NCBI RefSeq assembly: GCF_037975245.1
Contig: NC_092571.1
Span: forward strand, 11,861,917-11,925,916
Direction of reading: 5' to 3'
DNA: 64,000 nucleotides
Source of the DNA: Apostichopus japonicus
Taxonomy: Eukaryota > Echinodermata > Holothuroidea > Aspidochirotida > Stichopodidae
Positions 1-9,314 of this stretch are shown here, in pieces (within the stretch, counting starts at the first letter, position 1; the number at the start of each line of letters is the position of its first letter). A model generated the notes under the pieces. That model did not search any database. It was given only the letters and a program-made list of their open reading frames with translations, and was not told where the DNA came from. Position numbers and translations under genes: made by a program.

Positions 1-1199
1 AACACACATTGAGACTTTAAGAGTGTAATGGGACACTCTTTAATGTCTGCCAATAAGTTTGACATATCAATTCCTTCACCCCCCAAAACGACACTAAAAA
101 GTACTGCAATATAAGCTCTTTGAAGGATTAAGTGTGACTCATCGCTCCCAAACGTGAGCGCTGTGGATCAACGCGGTCAGGAAGATTGGACTGATCCATT
201 CTGTTGCGGTTTTTTTTTTTATTTCTGTGACGCAAACTATTGCATTCTCAATGTATATTGGAATTTGGGTAGGTAAAACTACCAATTAATGTGCTTTTAA
301 ACTAATTTTGAGTTCTAAACGGTACAATAACAAAATTTAATATAATTACACATAAACGATTAAGCAGTGCATAGTTACAGTCCCCTATACTAGGCGCTAC
401 CACGCGGGCGTCTACAATAGCGTCTCTCGAGGTTGGGCAAGAAGGTCGATATTTTCTAACGAAGACTCTCATTTGTTACCCCTAGGTCCGATTGAAAACT
501 TAAGCCAATCACAATAATTTTTATATGTATAGAATCTGTCACTCATTTGTAATGCATATTCAATTTAGACAAAAGAGGAGGGCCAGTGTTATAGTGACAC
601 AATTGAACTTTCAAAAATGGCAGTTTCAAAAGCCACACGACGCTACATGTTGCCATGTGTGTTTAACGTGTGACTTTTGGTTTTCAAAAGTTACGTATTT
701 CTACATTTTTTAACCCCCAAAGTCCGATTGTGCCATGCTAAATAGAAACTAGAACACAACAGAGATATGAAGAGATTTATTCCACCTATCTAAAGATGTT
801 TTAGACAAAGTGTAATGAAACGAGGAAAGAACTGTTATCAGTGAAGAAAAACATGGCCTAACAGTAAGTCAACGAGGGGTTTGGGTAGTAACTGTTTTGA
901 CTTTCTGCCGCTGCATAAGGAAGAGCGCTAGGGAATTGATATGAGGAGCATCATAATCTCTTGAGATTGTATTTTTTGTGGACACTTTCAGCTATTTTTT
1001 TCATTTTTTGTTTTGATTTTAAGGGCAATACTGATCATTATTTAGGGTATCTATTAGAAATATGCAGCAAGTGACCCTATCAACCACGTTGAGTGAATTA
1101 CCTACTGTATGCAATACCATTCAGATGAATAAATTTAATTCACACCTCACACTTCTCTATCGATACCATTATATACTGCCCTCTATTCAGTGTCTCTAT
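1..1199. other. Non-coding AT-rich stretch
   Basis: I see no open frame with protein-like composition, no splice-site pair bounding a convincing exon and no recognisable repeat here. There is a short T run near 211-221. The 62-codon open frame at 525-713 has no supporting motif and is treated as chance. Confidence 0.5.
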
Positions 1200-1432
1200 C
1201 AAACTGTTACCGTTCCTCGCCTGTTACCGTAGTATTATAATAAGTTTATGTATATTTAATACAGCACTGATATGAAATACTTGATTGCTTCAGTAGCACG
1301 TTTTTAACATATCTTCAAATTGAAAAACTCCCAACCTCTCCCTTCCCCCTCATCCTCCCTCTCCCTCTCAGATATGGACATATATAAATGTACCCTTGCT
1401 TGCCTTGCCTGTTACCGTAGTATTTGAATACG

Positions 1433-1464
<32 letters not shown>

Positions 1465-1592
1465 ATACTGCACTGATATGAAATACTTGCTTGCTTCAGT
1501 AGCATGTTTCTAACACTTCTTCAATTGAAAACTTCCAACCTCTACCTTCCTCCTCATCCTCCTCTCAAATATGGACAAATATAAATGTCCAT
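1200..1592. repeat. Two-copy tandem duplication (about 195-200 bp) around a TA microsatellite
   Basis: The block starting near 1213 (CCTGTTACCGTAGTATT, then the TTTAATAC...GCACTGATATGAAATAC stretch and a CT-rich tract) recurs from about 1407 in the same order. The second copy contains an expanded TA run at about 1433-1461 and shows scattered substitutions and small indels. This is a direct local duplication; no terminal repeats mark it as a transposon. Confidence 0.75.
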
Positions 1593-2033
1593 GCCAATGC
1601 CAACATTTTCAAGCTCAGAACCTCCAGGAGGGGGGGGGGGAGGGGGGAGGTACTCTTGATTTTTTTTAAGAATGCTAAAATAGTTGAATGCAACCTAATT
1701 TACTGATGACTTTCAAAGCTTTATTTTACATTGGGTTGCACCATTATTACAAAGGATTTATCCTAAGAGACCTAATACAAGTGTTTGGCTGTTCCTAATT
1801 AGCAAGTTTTGAACATTCTTTATGATCTTTTTGTTTATATAATCAGTTGAAAACTCAGTGAAAACTCAGGGAAGTTGACTTATTTTTATCAAGGAGCATT
1901 TGACTTTTTATTCATAATCATAAGATTTGGTGAAATTGTTGACCAATCTAAACATGCAGGTTCTTTAACCAACAAACCTCAAATTTGATGTTATGTGATA
2001 TTGTTTTTGTTTCCAAACATTTAATGTTTCAAA
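1593..2033. other. Non-coding, with a G-rich tract, up to the DIRS insertion point
   Basis: A G-rich tract lies at about 1628-1650. Otherwise this is AT-rich sequence without a gene-like frame. The DIRS left end begins directly after it. Confidence 0.5.
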
Positions 2034-2183
2034 ATTTACTTCGCTCCTCGCTTACCTGTCTCCTCACAACCTTAGCACCTCATTCTACCGTGCCTATAAA
2101 GTCCTGGTAAATAAATAACACTGTGCGCCCTCTATGACCGGACCCCCCTTCCGGTCCCTCCTCCTTTTTCATTCTACCATTCC
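2034..2183 (+). repeat. DIRS left inverted terminal repeat
   Basis: Starting at ATTTACTTCGCTCCTCGC, about 150 bp are the inverted complement of 8394-8526 with few mismatches, including the CCTGTCTCCTCACAACC block and the GGACC...GGTCC section. The outermost bases (ATTTACTTCGC) instead pair with the first half of the internal complementary region. The outer boundary is set by where similarity to that region stops. Confidence 0.9.
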
Positions 2184-2766
2184 AAGTGCCTACACGCATA
2201 TTTTTCTTGTGGATAGTTTCCTTGGAAAATTGTCTTGGTTTTCTTCGACGATCGCCGGAAGTTTTTTAGCTTCGGATCTTTAGAAGTTTGACAGTCCTTT
2301 CCTGACCGATAAGTATCCTTTTTATCAAAAAGGGAGGGTTTTGGGGACTGTTTTCGTAGTGCGTTTCCTCCTCGGGTTGGTTTGCGGCGGGGTTAGCAGT
2401 TCCGCGAAACTGCCTAGGTTCCCGCCCTATTCCTCCCCACGCTGTAGCGTGTTGTTGTTTTTGTGTTTTCTTAGCTTGTTTACTAGCTTTCTTCCCCCCA
2501 ATTAGTTTCTCTCGTCCCCCTTTTGGGGATTCATATTGCTCACATATATTCACTCTTTTTCGTATGTATTTCTCGCTCTCTCATTTTTGTTTCAGCTTGC
2601 ATTTTCATGTTAGGCCACCCCGTAGCGTTACCTTGTTTACCGTTGCTAGGTTACGCTACGCTCCACCTAAACCTAATTCCCTCCCTAGTTCTCCCCTCTT
2701 ACGTTAAGCTTCTATTGTTGTTCATTTATCACTAAGAAGTAATCTTCCTTAATCCGGTTATTCAGC
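2184..2766 (+). other. DIRS 5' leader between the left repeat and gag
   Basis: About 580 bases without a protein-like plus-strand frame separate the terminal repeat from the gag ATG. By position this should be promoter and untranslated leader of the element. An antisense open frame of 95 codons (2266-2553) is lysine- and glutamine-rich and looks like chance. I could not identify a core promoter motif. Confidence 0.5.
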
Positions 2767-3420
2767 ATGTCACGCAATCCATTGAAGTGCATCAACTGCT
2801 CTATGTTTCGCCCAGGCAGAGCCTGGGACGAACACGACCTTTGTCCAAAATGCAGATCCTGCACTCGACGAGACCCCTGCCTGGTGTGTATTAAGTTTAC
2901 ACCAGCTCAGTGGCAGGACATCGACCTGTGGCTCGAGGGCTTACGTAGCAAGCTCCAGGGAAGGCTGGACTCGATCCCGAGCGCAATCGGGGCGCCGGAG
3001 GCTCCAGGAATAACGGGAGATAGAGAGGAGGAGGGAGTAGTAGAGAGAGAGGTGGAGGAGAGTGGCCAGGAGAGGGCCGAAGGAGAGAAAGAGGTAGAGA
3101 GAGAGGAAAGAGAAAGAGAAAGAATTCCCCTAACGGCCCCGGCTACGTCCGGATCAGTTACGGCCAGAGGGAAGGGCAGGAGCAAAGGCAAGGCTCCTGC
3201 CAGGAAAAGACCTCCAAAGCAGAGGCACAGCTCGGCCGGGCTGGAGACTCCGTCTCAGTCTGGGCCGCAGCTAAACAGACCCACAGAGCGCGGCCGCCCG
3301 GCCGTGGGAGGCTCGGGTCCTAAAGAGAGAGCAACCCGAGGGGACGCGGAGACGGAGCCGGTCCCGTTCCAGGGAGCCGGAGAGGCGGGTTCCGACGGAG
3401 ATCCCGGCCCGAGAAAGTAG
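2767..3420 (+). CDS. DIRS gag-like protein, N-terminal part (217 codons)
   Basis: The frame starts at an ATG and encodes a Cys-rich N-terminus with C8-x2-C11, C26-x2-C29, C32, C38 and C41, compatible with a zinc-binding knuckle or ribbon. A long Glu/Arg-rich and then Lys/Arg/Pro-rich low-complexity region follows. It ends at a TAG at 3418-3420. The reading frame one base further on (codons at positions 2 modulo 3) is open from 3275 through 4876 and already encodes an Arg/Ser-repeat tract in the overlap, so the natural gag protein probably runs across both frames. The role as structural (nucleocapsid-like) protein is inferred from its position in the element and basic composition. An indel in this copy or a programmed frameshift would both explain the arrangement. 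Confidence 0.75.
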   Translation: MSRNPLKCINCSMFRPGRAWDEHDLCPKCRSCTRRDPCLVCIKFTPAQWQDIDLWLEGLRSKLQGRLDSIPSAIGAPEAPGITGDREEEGVVEREVEESGQERAEGEKEVEREERERERIPLTAPATSGSVTARGKGRSKGKAPARKRPPKQRHSSAGLETPSQSGPQLNRPTERGRPAVGGSGPKERATRGDAETEPVPFQGAGEAGSDGDPGPRK

Positions 3421-4876
3421 GGAGAGAGAGTCCTCCCGCCGACCCAGAAGGGAGAGATCGGGGTCGCATACAAGATCCCCAAGACGTAGAGAGAGGAAGA
3501 GATACTCTCCAATCTCCGACGAGTCCTCGGACTCTTCCGACGATGGATACAGAAGATCCAAGAGGAGGCGCCGGTCCCCGAGACGGCGTCAGGAAGAGGA
3601 ACCAGCTTGGCTTTCCAAACTCACCGGCCTGCTACGGCCCCTGCTGGAGCAAAGGACGTCCACGGTAGCCGACGTGGCACCGGGCCCTACCAGCCCCGTA
3701 TCGACCATGGCCCCGCAACCGGCCCCGGACCCGGACGCTCTGGATTGCAGAGCGTCGGTGAATCTTTCCGGCTTGGAGGACGAAGGGGAGCCCATAGATC
3801 CAGATCCTCTCGACTACGATCCTATGGAGGACAGCTTTGGTCACAATTACGAACCGGAGGAAGCACCCGTGACAGGAGGAGCCCTCCCACAGGAGCTAAT
3901 AACACGGGCGGCAGACATATTCAGACGACACCTGGGGTTCGAGGAACCCGAGACGCAACCGCAGAAGGCGGGCCGGGTATCAAAATTGACGGCGACCGGC
4001 GAAGCGTCATATAAGCCCAAAACTACCATACCAGTAGACGCAACCTGTTATGACAGATTTGAGGCCATTGCCAACAAGACCAAGTGGACGGCCTTCCCGG
4101 CCAGGGCAGATAGAGCGGTCAGGGTACCTGACGAGGCATGGAAGGATCTATTCAGATGCCCAACCATTCCCCAGGAGGCCAAGGAGAGATTAAAAGCCGA
4201 ACAAGGGGCCTCATCCACACACGTGTTCAAGACCCCGGACCAGAGGAAGCTAGAAGAGCTTTTGGTAGAGGTGGACATGGCAGCCCGTTCGGGCATGAAG
4301 TTCGCATCGGTACTAATGCTATCAGCCGAAGTCCTTATGCGACACCACCAACAGCTCCCTGAGGACAGCAGCCAAGTATTCAGGGACGAAGCGGGCCAGC
4401 TCCTCCTGCTGCTGGGCCCCCTCGTCAGACTCGCGTACGATCAATTTGCAAGGGTCGCTACTAGGTCCGTTAAGGCCCGTAGACAAAACATCGTCTCCGC
4501 CATCCACTGGCCTTCGACGGAGGCGAAGGACAGAATGCTGGAACTACCAATCCTCGGGGAAGACCTTTTTGCGGGCTGCTTCCAAAAGAAACTCCAGGAA
4601 GAGGTAGCCCGAAGGGAGACTCTGGCCAAATCAGAATTCCGACCCCCACCTACCCAGAGAACCAGACCCTTCCGCCCGAGGGAGAGCAGAGCACCTAGGG
4701 GAACGAGAGCAGCACCCGCCAAATCTATGAGCAGAGGAGCTCTCAGAGGCCGAAGCCGGGGGGCAGCCTTCCGTCCAACCCGCCCCTGGGCCCCCAGAGG
4801 AGGCAGAGGCTCCACGTCGACCAGACGGGACAGTGACCGCTCCTCCAATCGACCAGCGTTCGCCGCCCAGCCCTAG
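3275..4876 (+). CDS. DIRS gag-like protein, main body
   Basis: This frame is open from just after a TAA at 3272-3274. It encodes an Arg/Ser-rich tract (about 3340-3600), an acidic and proline-rich linker, and a globular helical domain (about 4030-4620). That domain includes a tryptophan-bearing segment, a stretch of leucines near 4400-4440 and helices rich in charged residues. The end is a strongly basic Arg/Gly/Pro tail likely to bind RNA. The first ATG inside the frame is at 3707, too late to include the RS region, which argues that translation comes in from the 2767 frame. The end overlaps the RT frame by 44 bases (4833-4876), so RT may be reached by frameshifting or re-initiation. Gag identity is inferred from order and composition; I see no catalytic motif. 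Confidence 0.75.
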   Translation, partial: TDPQSAAARPWEARVLKREQPEGTRRRSRSRSREPERRVPTEIPARESRERESSRRPRRERSGSHTRSPRRRERKRYSPISDESSDSSDDGYRRSKRRRRSPRRRQEEEPAWLSKLTGLLRPLLEQRTSTVADVAPGPTSPVSTMAPQPAPDPDALDCRASVNLSGLEDEGEPIDPDPLDYDPMEDSFGHNYEPEEAPVTGGALPQELITRAADIFRRHLGFEEPETQPQKAGRVSKLTATGEASYKPKTTIPVDATCYDRFEAIANKTKWTAFPARADRAVRVPDEAWKDLFRCPTIPQEAKERLKAEQGASSTHVFKTPDQRKLEELLVEVDMAARSGMKFASVLMLSAEVLMRHHQQLPEDSSQVFRDEAGQLLLLLGPLVRLAYDQFARVATRSVKARRQNIVSAIHWPSTEAKDRMLELPILGEDLFAGCFQKKLQEEVARRETLAKSEFRPPPTQRTRPFRPRESRAPRGTRAAPAKSMSRGALRGRSRGAAFRPTRPWAPRGGRGSTSTRRDSDRSSNRPAFAAQP

Positions 4877-6938
4877 GGGTGCCCACCTCACCGCGGCCAT
4901 TCCGCCGGTGGGGGGGAGACTAACAAACTTCTCCCAGCAATGGGAATTTATTGGCGGGGACAAGTGGGTGTTGGACACAGTCAAACACGGGTACAAAATA
5001 GAATTCTCCTCCAGCCCACCTTTCGGGGGCGGAGGAAGGCAGACACTCACACCCACGGACCCCGTCAAACGCTTAGCCCTAGAAGGGGAAATTCTGGCCC
5101 TGCTGGCCAAGCAGGCAATTACAAGAGTTCCGGAAGAGACGGGACCACTCTTCCGGTCCTCCTTTTTTCTGACCAAAAAACGGGACGGCACCTGGCGTCC
5201 CATCCTAAACCTAAAACCCCTGAACACAAAACACATCAGACCAAAACACTTCCGTATGGAGACCTTAAACTTAATATTACCCCTACTCAGAAAGGGCATG
5301 TGGGCGGCGACCGTAGACTTACGGGACACCTACCTGCACATCTTGATACACAAAGAACACCGACGATTCCTAGCGTTCCGGTACGCAGAACAAGACTACC
5401 AGTTCCGGGCGCTCCCATTCGGCCTAGCCACGGCTCCCAGAACCTTCACGAGAGTCGCGGGAGCAGTAGTCGCCTACCTCAGAAAAAGAGGGGTCACCCT
5501 CTACGTATATCTAGACGACTGGTTGGTAGTAGGGAACAGTCTATCGGAAGCAACCAACAACGTCCACAAAACGCTCCAGACCCTTCAAGAACTGGGCTGG
5601 ATCGTGAACCAGAAGAAATCACGGCTATCACCCTCCCAGACGATCCAGTTCCTCGGGGCCATACTGGACTTCACCACCGGGATAGCCCGACCCTCAGAAG
5701 AAAGAGTCGCGGCAGTCAAGGCGACCACACAACAGATCTTGGCACACCGGGGGTCACCAACGGGGACATGGCTCCGGGCCCTGGGACTCATGGCCAGCCT
5801 CGTCGATATAGTGAGACTGTGCAGGCTACACATGCGACCTCTGCAACTGCACCTGCTGAGGTCCGCAGACCCTACAGACCCAGACAAAACAACGCTCATC
5901 TACAGGTCAGAGGAGGTCACACAACACTTTCGATGGTGGCTCGACCCAAACAACTGGAGTTCAGGGGTACCCTTTGCGATACAGCTACCAATGACATCGA
6001 TAACGACGGACGCGTCACTGTCCGGATGGGGAGCTCACTGGAGCAATCGCACAGCATGGGGGACGTGGTCCCAAACAGAAACATCTCTCCACATCAACAT
6101 CCTGGAGATGATGGCGGTCAAAAGAGCCCTGGAAGCTTTCAACGACCACGTACAGGGAACGATAACCACAATCTTCACCGACAACACGACAGTGGTGGCC
6201 TACATCAATCGGCAGGGGGGCACCCGCTCAGAGAGACTGTGCCGACTCGCGTGGGAGGTGATAACAGCGGCCGAGGACTCCGGCACGATCCTAAGGGCTT
6301 CCCACATCGCAGGCAAGCTCAACGTGATGGCGGACGCCCTATCCAGGGGGCATATAGACCCCAACGAATGGTCTCTGGAACAGGAGACTTGCGACAGAAT
6401 CTTTTCGATCTTCGGCAGGCCCACGATAGACCTGTTCGCAACACACAAGAACAACAAACTCCAGACCTTCTGTTCCAGACGATTCCACCCCCTGGCCTAC
6501 CACACGGGCGCAATGTCCCTCTCCTGGGACCACATGGATGCGTACATCTTCCCGCCGCTATGTATGATCGGACAAGTCCTCAGGAAAATTCGGAACTCCA
6601 AGGGCAGGTTCACACTAATAGCCCCGTTCTGGCCTCGCAGACCCTGGTTCGCCGAGATCCCCCAACTCCTCATGGACGTCCCAGTGAGTCTACCGGACAA
6701 GCCCCACCTACTGTCCCAGAGACAGGGAACTCTCTCCCACCCAGACATCAAGGGGTTACAATTAGTTGCCTGGAGGCTGTCCGGTCTTCCCTACGACAGA
6801 GAGGCTTTTCAGAAGCAGCTGCCGCGATGGCAGCCGACGCTAGAAGGGGAACGACCGCAGCGACTTACGATTCCCGTCTGCGGAAGTTCGACCAATGGTG
6901 CCGACCGAGACAGATACTGCTGCCTGCTGCCTCTGTGA
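4833..6938 (+). CDS. DIRS reverse transcriptase / RNase H polyprotein with methyltransferase-like C-terminal segment
   Basis: The 701-codon frame carries RT motifs in order: a LNLKPLN block, the VDLRDTYLHI block, ALPFGLATAP, and the catalytic box YLDD at residues 226-229. RNase H follows with D393 (TDAS), E425, D450 (TDNTT) and the HIAG...ADALSRG end with H491 and D501. Residues of about 525-660 (LFATHKNNK, then IAPFWPRRPWF) match the segment described as DAM-like methyltransferase in DIRS elements; I cannot confirm a catalytic motif for that activity. No ATG lies upstream of the conserved domains. Position 4833 is a GTG, so the true N-terminus is uncertain and a frame change from gag is likely. 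The frame has no internal stop and all RT and RNase H catalytic residues are present. Confidence 0.93.
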   Translation: MTAPPIDQRSPPSPRGAHLTAAIPPVGGRLTNFSQQWEFIGGDKWVLDTVKHGYKIEFSSSPPFGGGGRQTLTPTDPVKRLALEGEILALLAKQAITRVPEETGPLFRSSFFLTKKRDGTWRPILNLKPLNTKHIRPKHFRMETLNLILPLLRKGMWAATVDLRDTYLHILIHKEHRRFLAFRYAEQDYQFRALPFGLATAPRTFTRVAGAVVAYLRKRGVTLYVYLDDWLVVGNSLSEATNNVHKTLQTLQELGWIVNQKKSRLSPSQTIQFLGAILDFTTGIARPSEERVAAVKATTQQILAHRGSPTGTWLRALGLMASLVDIVRLCRLHMRPLQLHLLRSADPTDPDKTTLIYRSEEVTQHFRWWLDPNNWSSGVPFAIQLPMTSITTDASLSGWGAHWSNRTAWGTWSQTETSLHINILEMMAVKRALEAFNDHVQGTITTIFTDNTTVVAYINRQGGTRSERLCRLAWEVITAAEDSGTILRASHIAGKLNVMADALSRGHIDPNEWSLEQETCDRIFSIFGRPTIDLFATHKNNKLQTFCSRRFHPLAYHTGAMSLSWDHMDAYIFPPLCMIGQVLRKIRNSKGRFTLIAPFWPRRPWFAEIPQLLMDVPVSLPDKPHLLSQRQGTLSHPDIKGLQLVAWRLSGLPYDREAFQKQLPRWQPTLEGERPQRLTIPVCGSSTNGADRDRYCCLLPL

Positions 6939-7840
6939 CACAGATAGCCGAGTTCCTCCTCTCACTCTTCGGAGAAGGGAAACAAGTCTCCACTATCAGG
7001 AATTACAGGTCGGCCATCGCTGCCATCCACCAGGGCTTCCCAGATGGCTCCACACTGAGCAATAACCCGTACATTGCACAACTCATCAAAGGCATGGCGA
7101 ATCGTCGCCCACAGATCAGACGGCTGGCCCCCTCCTGGGGACTCTCAGCAGTGTTACATGCCCTGGCAGGACCACCATACGAACCAATGGCTAATGCCTC
7201 CCTGGCTGCCCTCACAAAAAAGACACTCTTCCTCGTCGCAGTTGCGTCAGCAAGAAGGAGGAGTTGCCTCCACGCCCTATCCACCAAGCAGAATCACATC
7301 AGATTTGAGGGCCACGGGGTGAGGATGGTTCCAGACCCGTCATTTATTGCAAAGAACCAGACCTTGACCTTCTTGCCAGGAGACATTTTCATCCCGGAAA
7401 TTAAGACCATGTCATCAGTAGCCGAGGACAAATGATGGTGTCCAGTCAGGGCACTGAAATGGTACCTGAACAAGACAGAGAAGTTAAGACAATCAACTTC
7501 TCTCTTCATCATACCACGACCACCCTACGCAGCGGCCTCCAAAGACACTCTATCCAGGTGGCTAGTAGAGATCATACGCCCGTTCACATCGGGGACCTCC
7601 CGACCAAGGGCTCACGACGTCAGAGGGGTCGCGGCCTCTACAGCCCTATTCGCCGGCATCCCGGTAGAGGACATACTCAAAGCAGCAGCGTGGAAAACTC
7701 CAACTACGTTCGTCGCCTGCTACTTGACCGACACTTTACACGCCGAAGCGGCATTTGGTAGCGCGGTGATGCGAGGTCCGGTGGGTAACAGGTCCCACCC
7801 CTCGGGCCTCCCACCATCGGGCAGTGCCACTCGGTGCTAA
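6827..7840 (+). pseudogene. DIRS tyrosine recombinase, interrupted by one in-frame TGA
   Basis: The frame starts at ATG 6827, overlapping the end of RT/RNase H by 112 bases; similarity-like sequence in the same frame begins upstream (about 6755). The N-terminal part has a phage-integrase-like SAM domain (DQWC, then TIRNYRSAIAAIH). The catalytic half has an Arg cluster at codons 143-145, H263-x-x-R266 (HDVR), W289 and the candidate nucleophile Y299 (FVACYLTD). Codon 203 (7433-7435) is TGA, placed just before the conserved WCPVRALKWYL segment. A product ending there would lack H263, R266 and Y299. The frame is otherwise open to TAA 7838-7840, and that stop sits inside the internal complementary region. 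The TGA is preceded by A, so a CpG-decay origin is possible; stop readthrough is an alternative but unsupported. Confidence 0.9.
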
Positions 7841-7931
7841 GGTTGTGAGGAGACAGGTAAGCGAGGAGCGAAGTAAATATTCCAAAACTTACTGGTTTGG
7901 ATATTTACGAGTGACGAGCTTACCTGTCTCC
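7834..7931 (+). repeat. DIRS internal complementary region
   Basis: The first half (7834-7879) is the reverse complement of the left outer end. The second half (about 7877-7931) is the reverse complement of the right outer end including its extension. Read backwards, it shows the right end (...TTTTGGAAT) joined directly to the left end (ATTTACTTCGC...). In the DIRS model this region templates completion of the ends and circularisation. It begins within the recombinase stop codon area. Confidence 0.92.
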
Positions 7932-8393
7932 ATTCCCGCCTCCCTCCCCCGAGAGGGTGGTGGGACACAGCCGGACGGAGGAGCGGTCGCTCGACTTGAC
8001 TCATGACTCCGAGCTTCACACCAGATAGACAGAACCACCATCCACCAGAGAGCCATCGACTATGTCTATCGGTGAGTGTACCTATGTGTTTCCGTATGCG
8101 TTTGCGTACATAGTCTTCCACTTACGTTCTCACCGAAGTTGATCTAAGGGTAACAAGTGGCGGACCGTAAATCTTTAGGCTCCTTGTTAGTGTAAGGGGT
8201 AGTTCCGCCTGCAGGGTTCAGGAGAGTGTCCCCCCTTCCCGCTGCGCCGGGGAGGGTTACACTCCCCCCTGCTAAGAAGGCGTCAGTGAATTTTTTGTTA
8301 GGGGTTCACTTTGGGAAGTTAACTCGACGGGGGTCGTTGGGGGTGGCCAGACCTTGCCACCCCCACTCCCGTGTCCGTGAGGCCACTCTTTAG
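7932..8393 (+). other. DIRS 3' internal non-coding region
   Basis: These 460 bases between the internal complementary region and the right repeat have no protein-like frame. They contain G/C-rich blocks near 8225-8275 and 8325-8370. The role is probably 3' untranslated sequence. Confidence 0.5.
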
Positions 8394-8565
8394 GAATGGT
8401 CTCATGAGAAAGGAGGAGGGACCGGAAGGGGGGTCCGGTCATAGAGGGCGCACAGTGTTATTTATTTACCAGGACTTTATAGGCACGGTAGAATGAGGTG
8501 CTAAGGTTGTGAGGAGACAGGTAAGCTCGTCACTCGTAAATATCCAAACCAGTAAGTTTTGGAAT
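8394..8565 (+). repeat. DIRS right inverted terminal repeat with end extension
   Basis: Positions 8394-8526 are the inverted complement of the left repeat. Positions 8527-8565 are an extension absent from the left end and complementary to the second half of the internal complementary region. Unequal ends of this kind are typical of DIRS-1. The right boundary is placed after GGAAT, where similarity to the internal region ends. Confidence 0.9.
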
Positions 8566-9135
8566 GTTCAGCTCAAAATTCAGCTTTGAGTGAACGCATA
8601 TAGAACTGTCCACTCCCTGGTTCATTAAAATGTATCCACTTTCTGTGTGGCCACTTACATAATGTACCAAATAAGCTCCCAAATTATAAACACTGTAAGA
8701 TGCTTTCTAGATGTGTATTGTTAGATATTACTGTATGTTGAAGAGTGAGTTATCTAGATGATCCTAATTGGTTTGTGTCTTTGAGAAGCAGGATGGGAGG
8801 GGGGGGGCAGATTATGTATCATCAACATTAATGTTTGTAAGTAAACCCAAATAGTTTCTCCCAGAAAATGAACATATCCAACATTTTTGTCAGAACAGTC
8901 CAGATCTCTGTCTAAAAGCTCTTATCACCTTTTGCAGCTACAGTTTGAAGATACAGTATCATCAGAATTTGAAAAAAAGTTTTAAAATTGTGATATCCAT
9001 GGTTTATCACTGGTCACCTGTTTGGCCAAAAGATTTTAAAAAAAAAATCAAAGAACTGGTGGAGGATTTTTAACCCTTGAACCCTTTGTTAGTTTTCAAT
9101 GTATTTGTTGATGGTTGTGTTTAATTTTTTAACAG
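8566..9135. other. Sequence between the DIRS element and the first coding exon
   Basis: AT-rich sequence with a G tract near 8799-8808 and no gene-like frame. It ends with a T-rich stretch and AACAG at 9131-9135, which fits a splice acceptor. It may therefore be an intron following an unseen 5' untranslated exon. Confidence 0.45.
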
Positions 9136-9171
9136 ATGACTAGGCAGATGTATCTCCGGTATGGCCGTTAA
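9136..9171 (+). promoter_or_regulatory. Upstream short reading frame overlapping the receptor start codon
   Basis: If the transcript includes 9136 onward, its first ATG (9136) opens an 11-codon frame ending at TAA 9169-9171. It overlaps the main ATG at 9161 in another frame. Such overlap usually lowers translation of the main frame. This depends on the acceptor at 9135 being used. Confidence 0.35.
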
Positions 9172-9314
9172 GAAAATACACAGGCTTTTCGTGAAGTTCA
9201 TGTGCCTGTGGATTTTAGCCTCCTCCTCCTCCTTATCTGATGCTGCTCCTGAGAGATCTTCCCACAACAGTAATTATCCACGGGGTGACTTTCAGGACTC
9301 CACCATCAGGATGA
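9161..9314 (+). CDS. Receptor-like gene exon 1: signal peptide
   Basis: Starts at ATG 9161 and encodes 51 residues plus one base. A basic start (MAVKKIHR) precedes a hydrophobic core ([11 protein letters not shown]) and a small-residue stretch ending SLSDAAP, a good signal peptide with cleavage near DAA/P. The mature start is hydrophilic. A consensus donor GTGAGT begins at 9315 and leaves phase 1. Confidence 0.7.

Larger units (their letters stand above)
2034..8565 (+). mobile_element. DIRS-type tyrosine recombinase retrotransposon, structurally complete but with two coding breaks
   Basis: The element is about 6.5 kb. It has inverted terminal repeats (2034-2183 against 8394-8526), an extra right-end extension to 8565, gag-like, RT/RNase H and tyrosine recombinase frames in that order, and an internal complementary region (7834-7931) complementary to the left and right outer ends fused head to tail. 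This layout defines the DIRS order. Known biology: DIRS elements lack an integrase of the DDE type and are thought to insert from a circular intermediate by tyrosine recombinase, without target duplication. No target duplication is visible at 2033/8566. The coding body is clearly more GC-rich than the flanks. Breaks are one frame change in gag and one in-frame TGA in the recombinase, so this copy is probably non-autonomous now. It lies about 570 bp upstream of the first coding exon of the host gene. Confidence 0.93.

Noticed and set aside
2266-2553. 95-codon antisense frame in the DIRS leader
   Set aside because: Lysine- and glutamine-rich with no recognisable motif; consistent with chance in the leader.
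4940-6826. Upstream part of the long recombinase reading frame
   Set aside because: It overlaps the conserved RT/RNase H frame and encodes low-complexity basic sequence; only the part from about 6755 onward resembles a recombinase.
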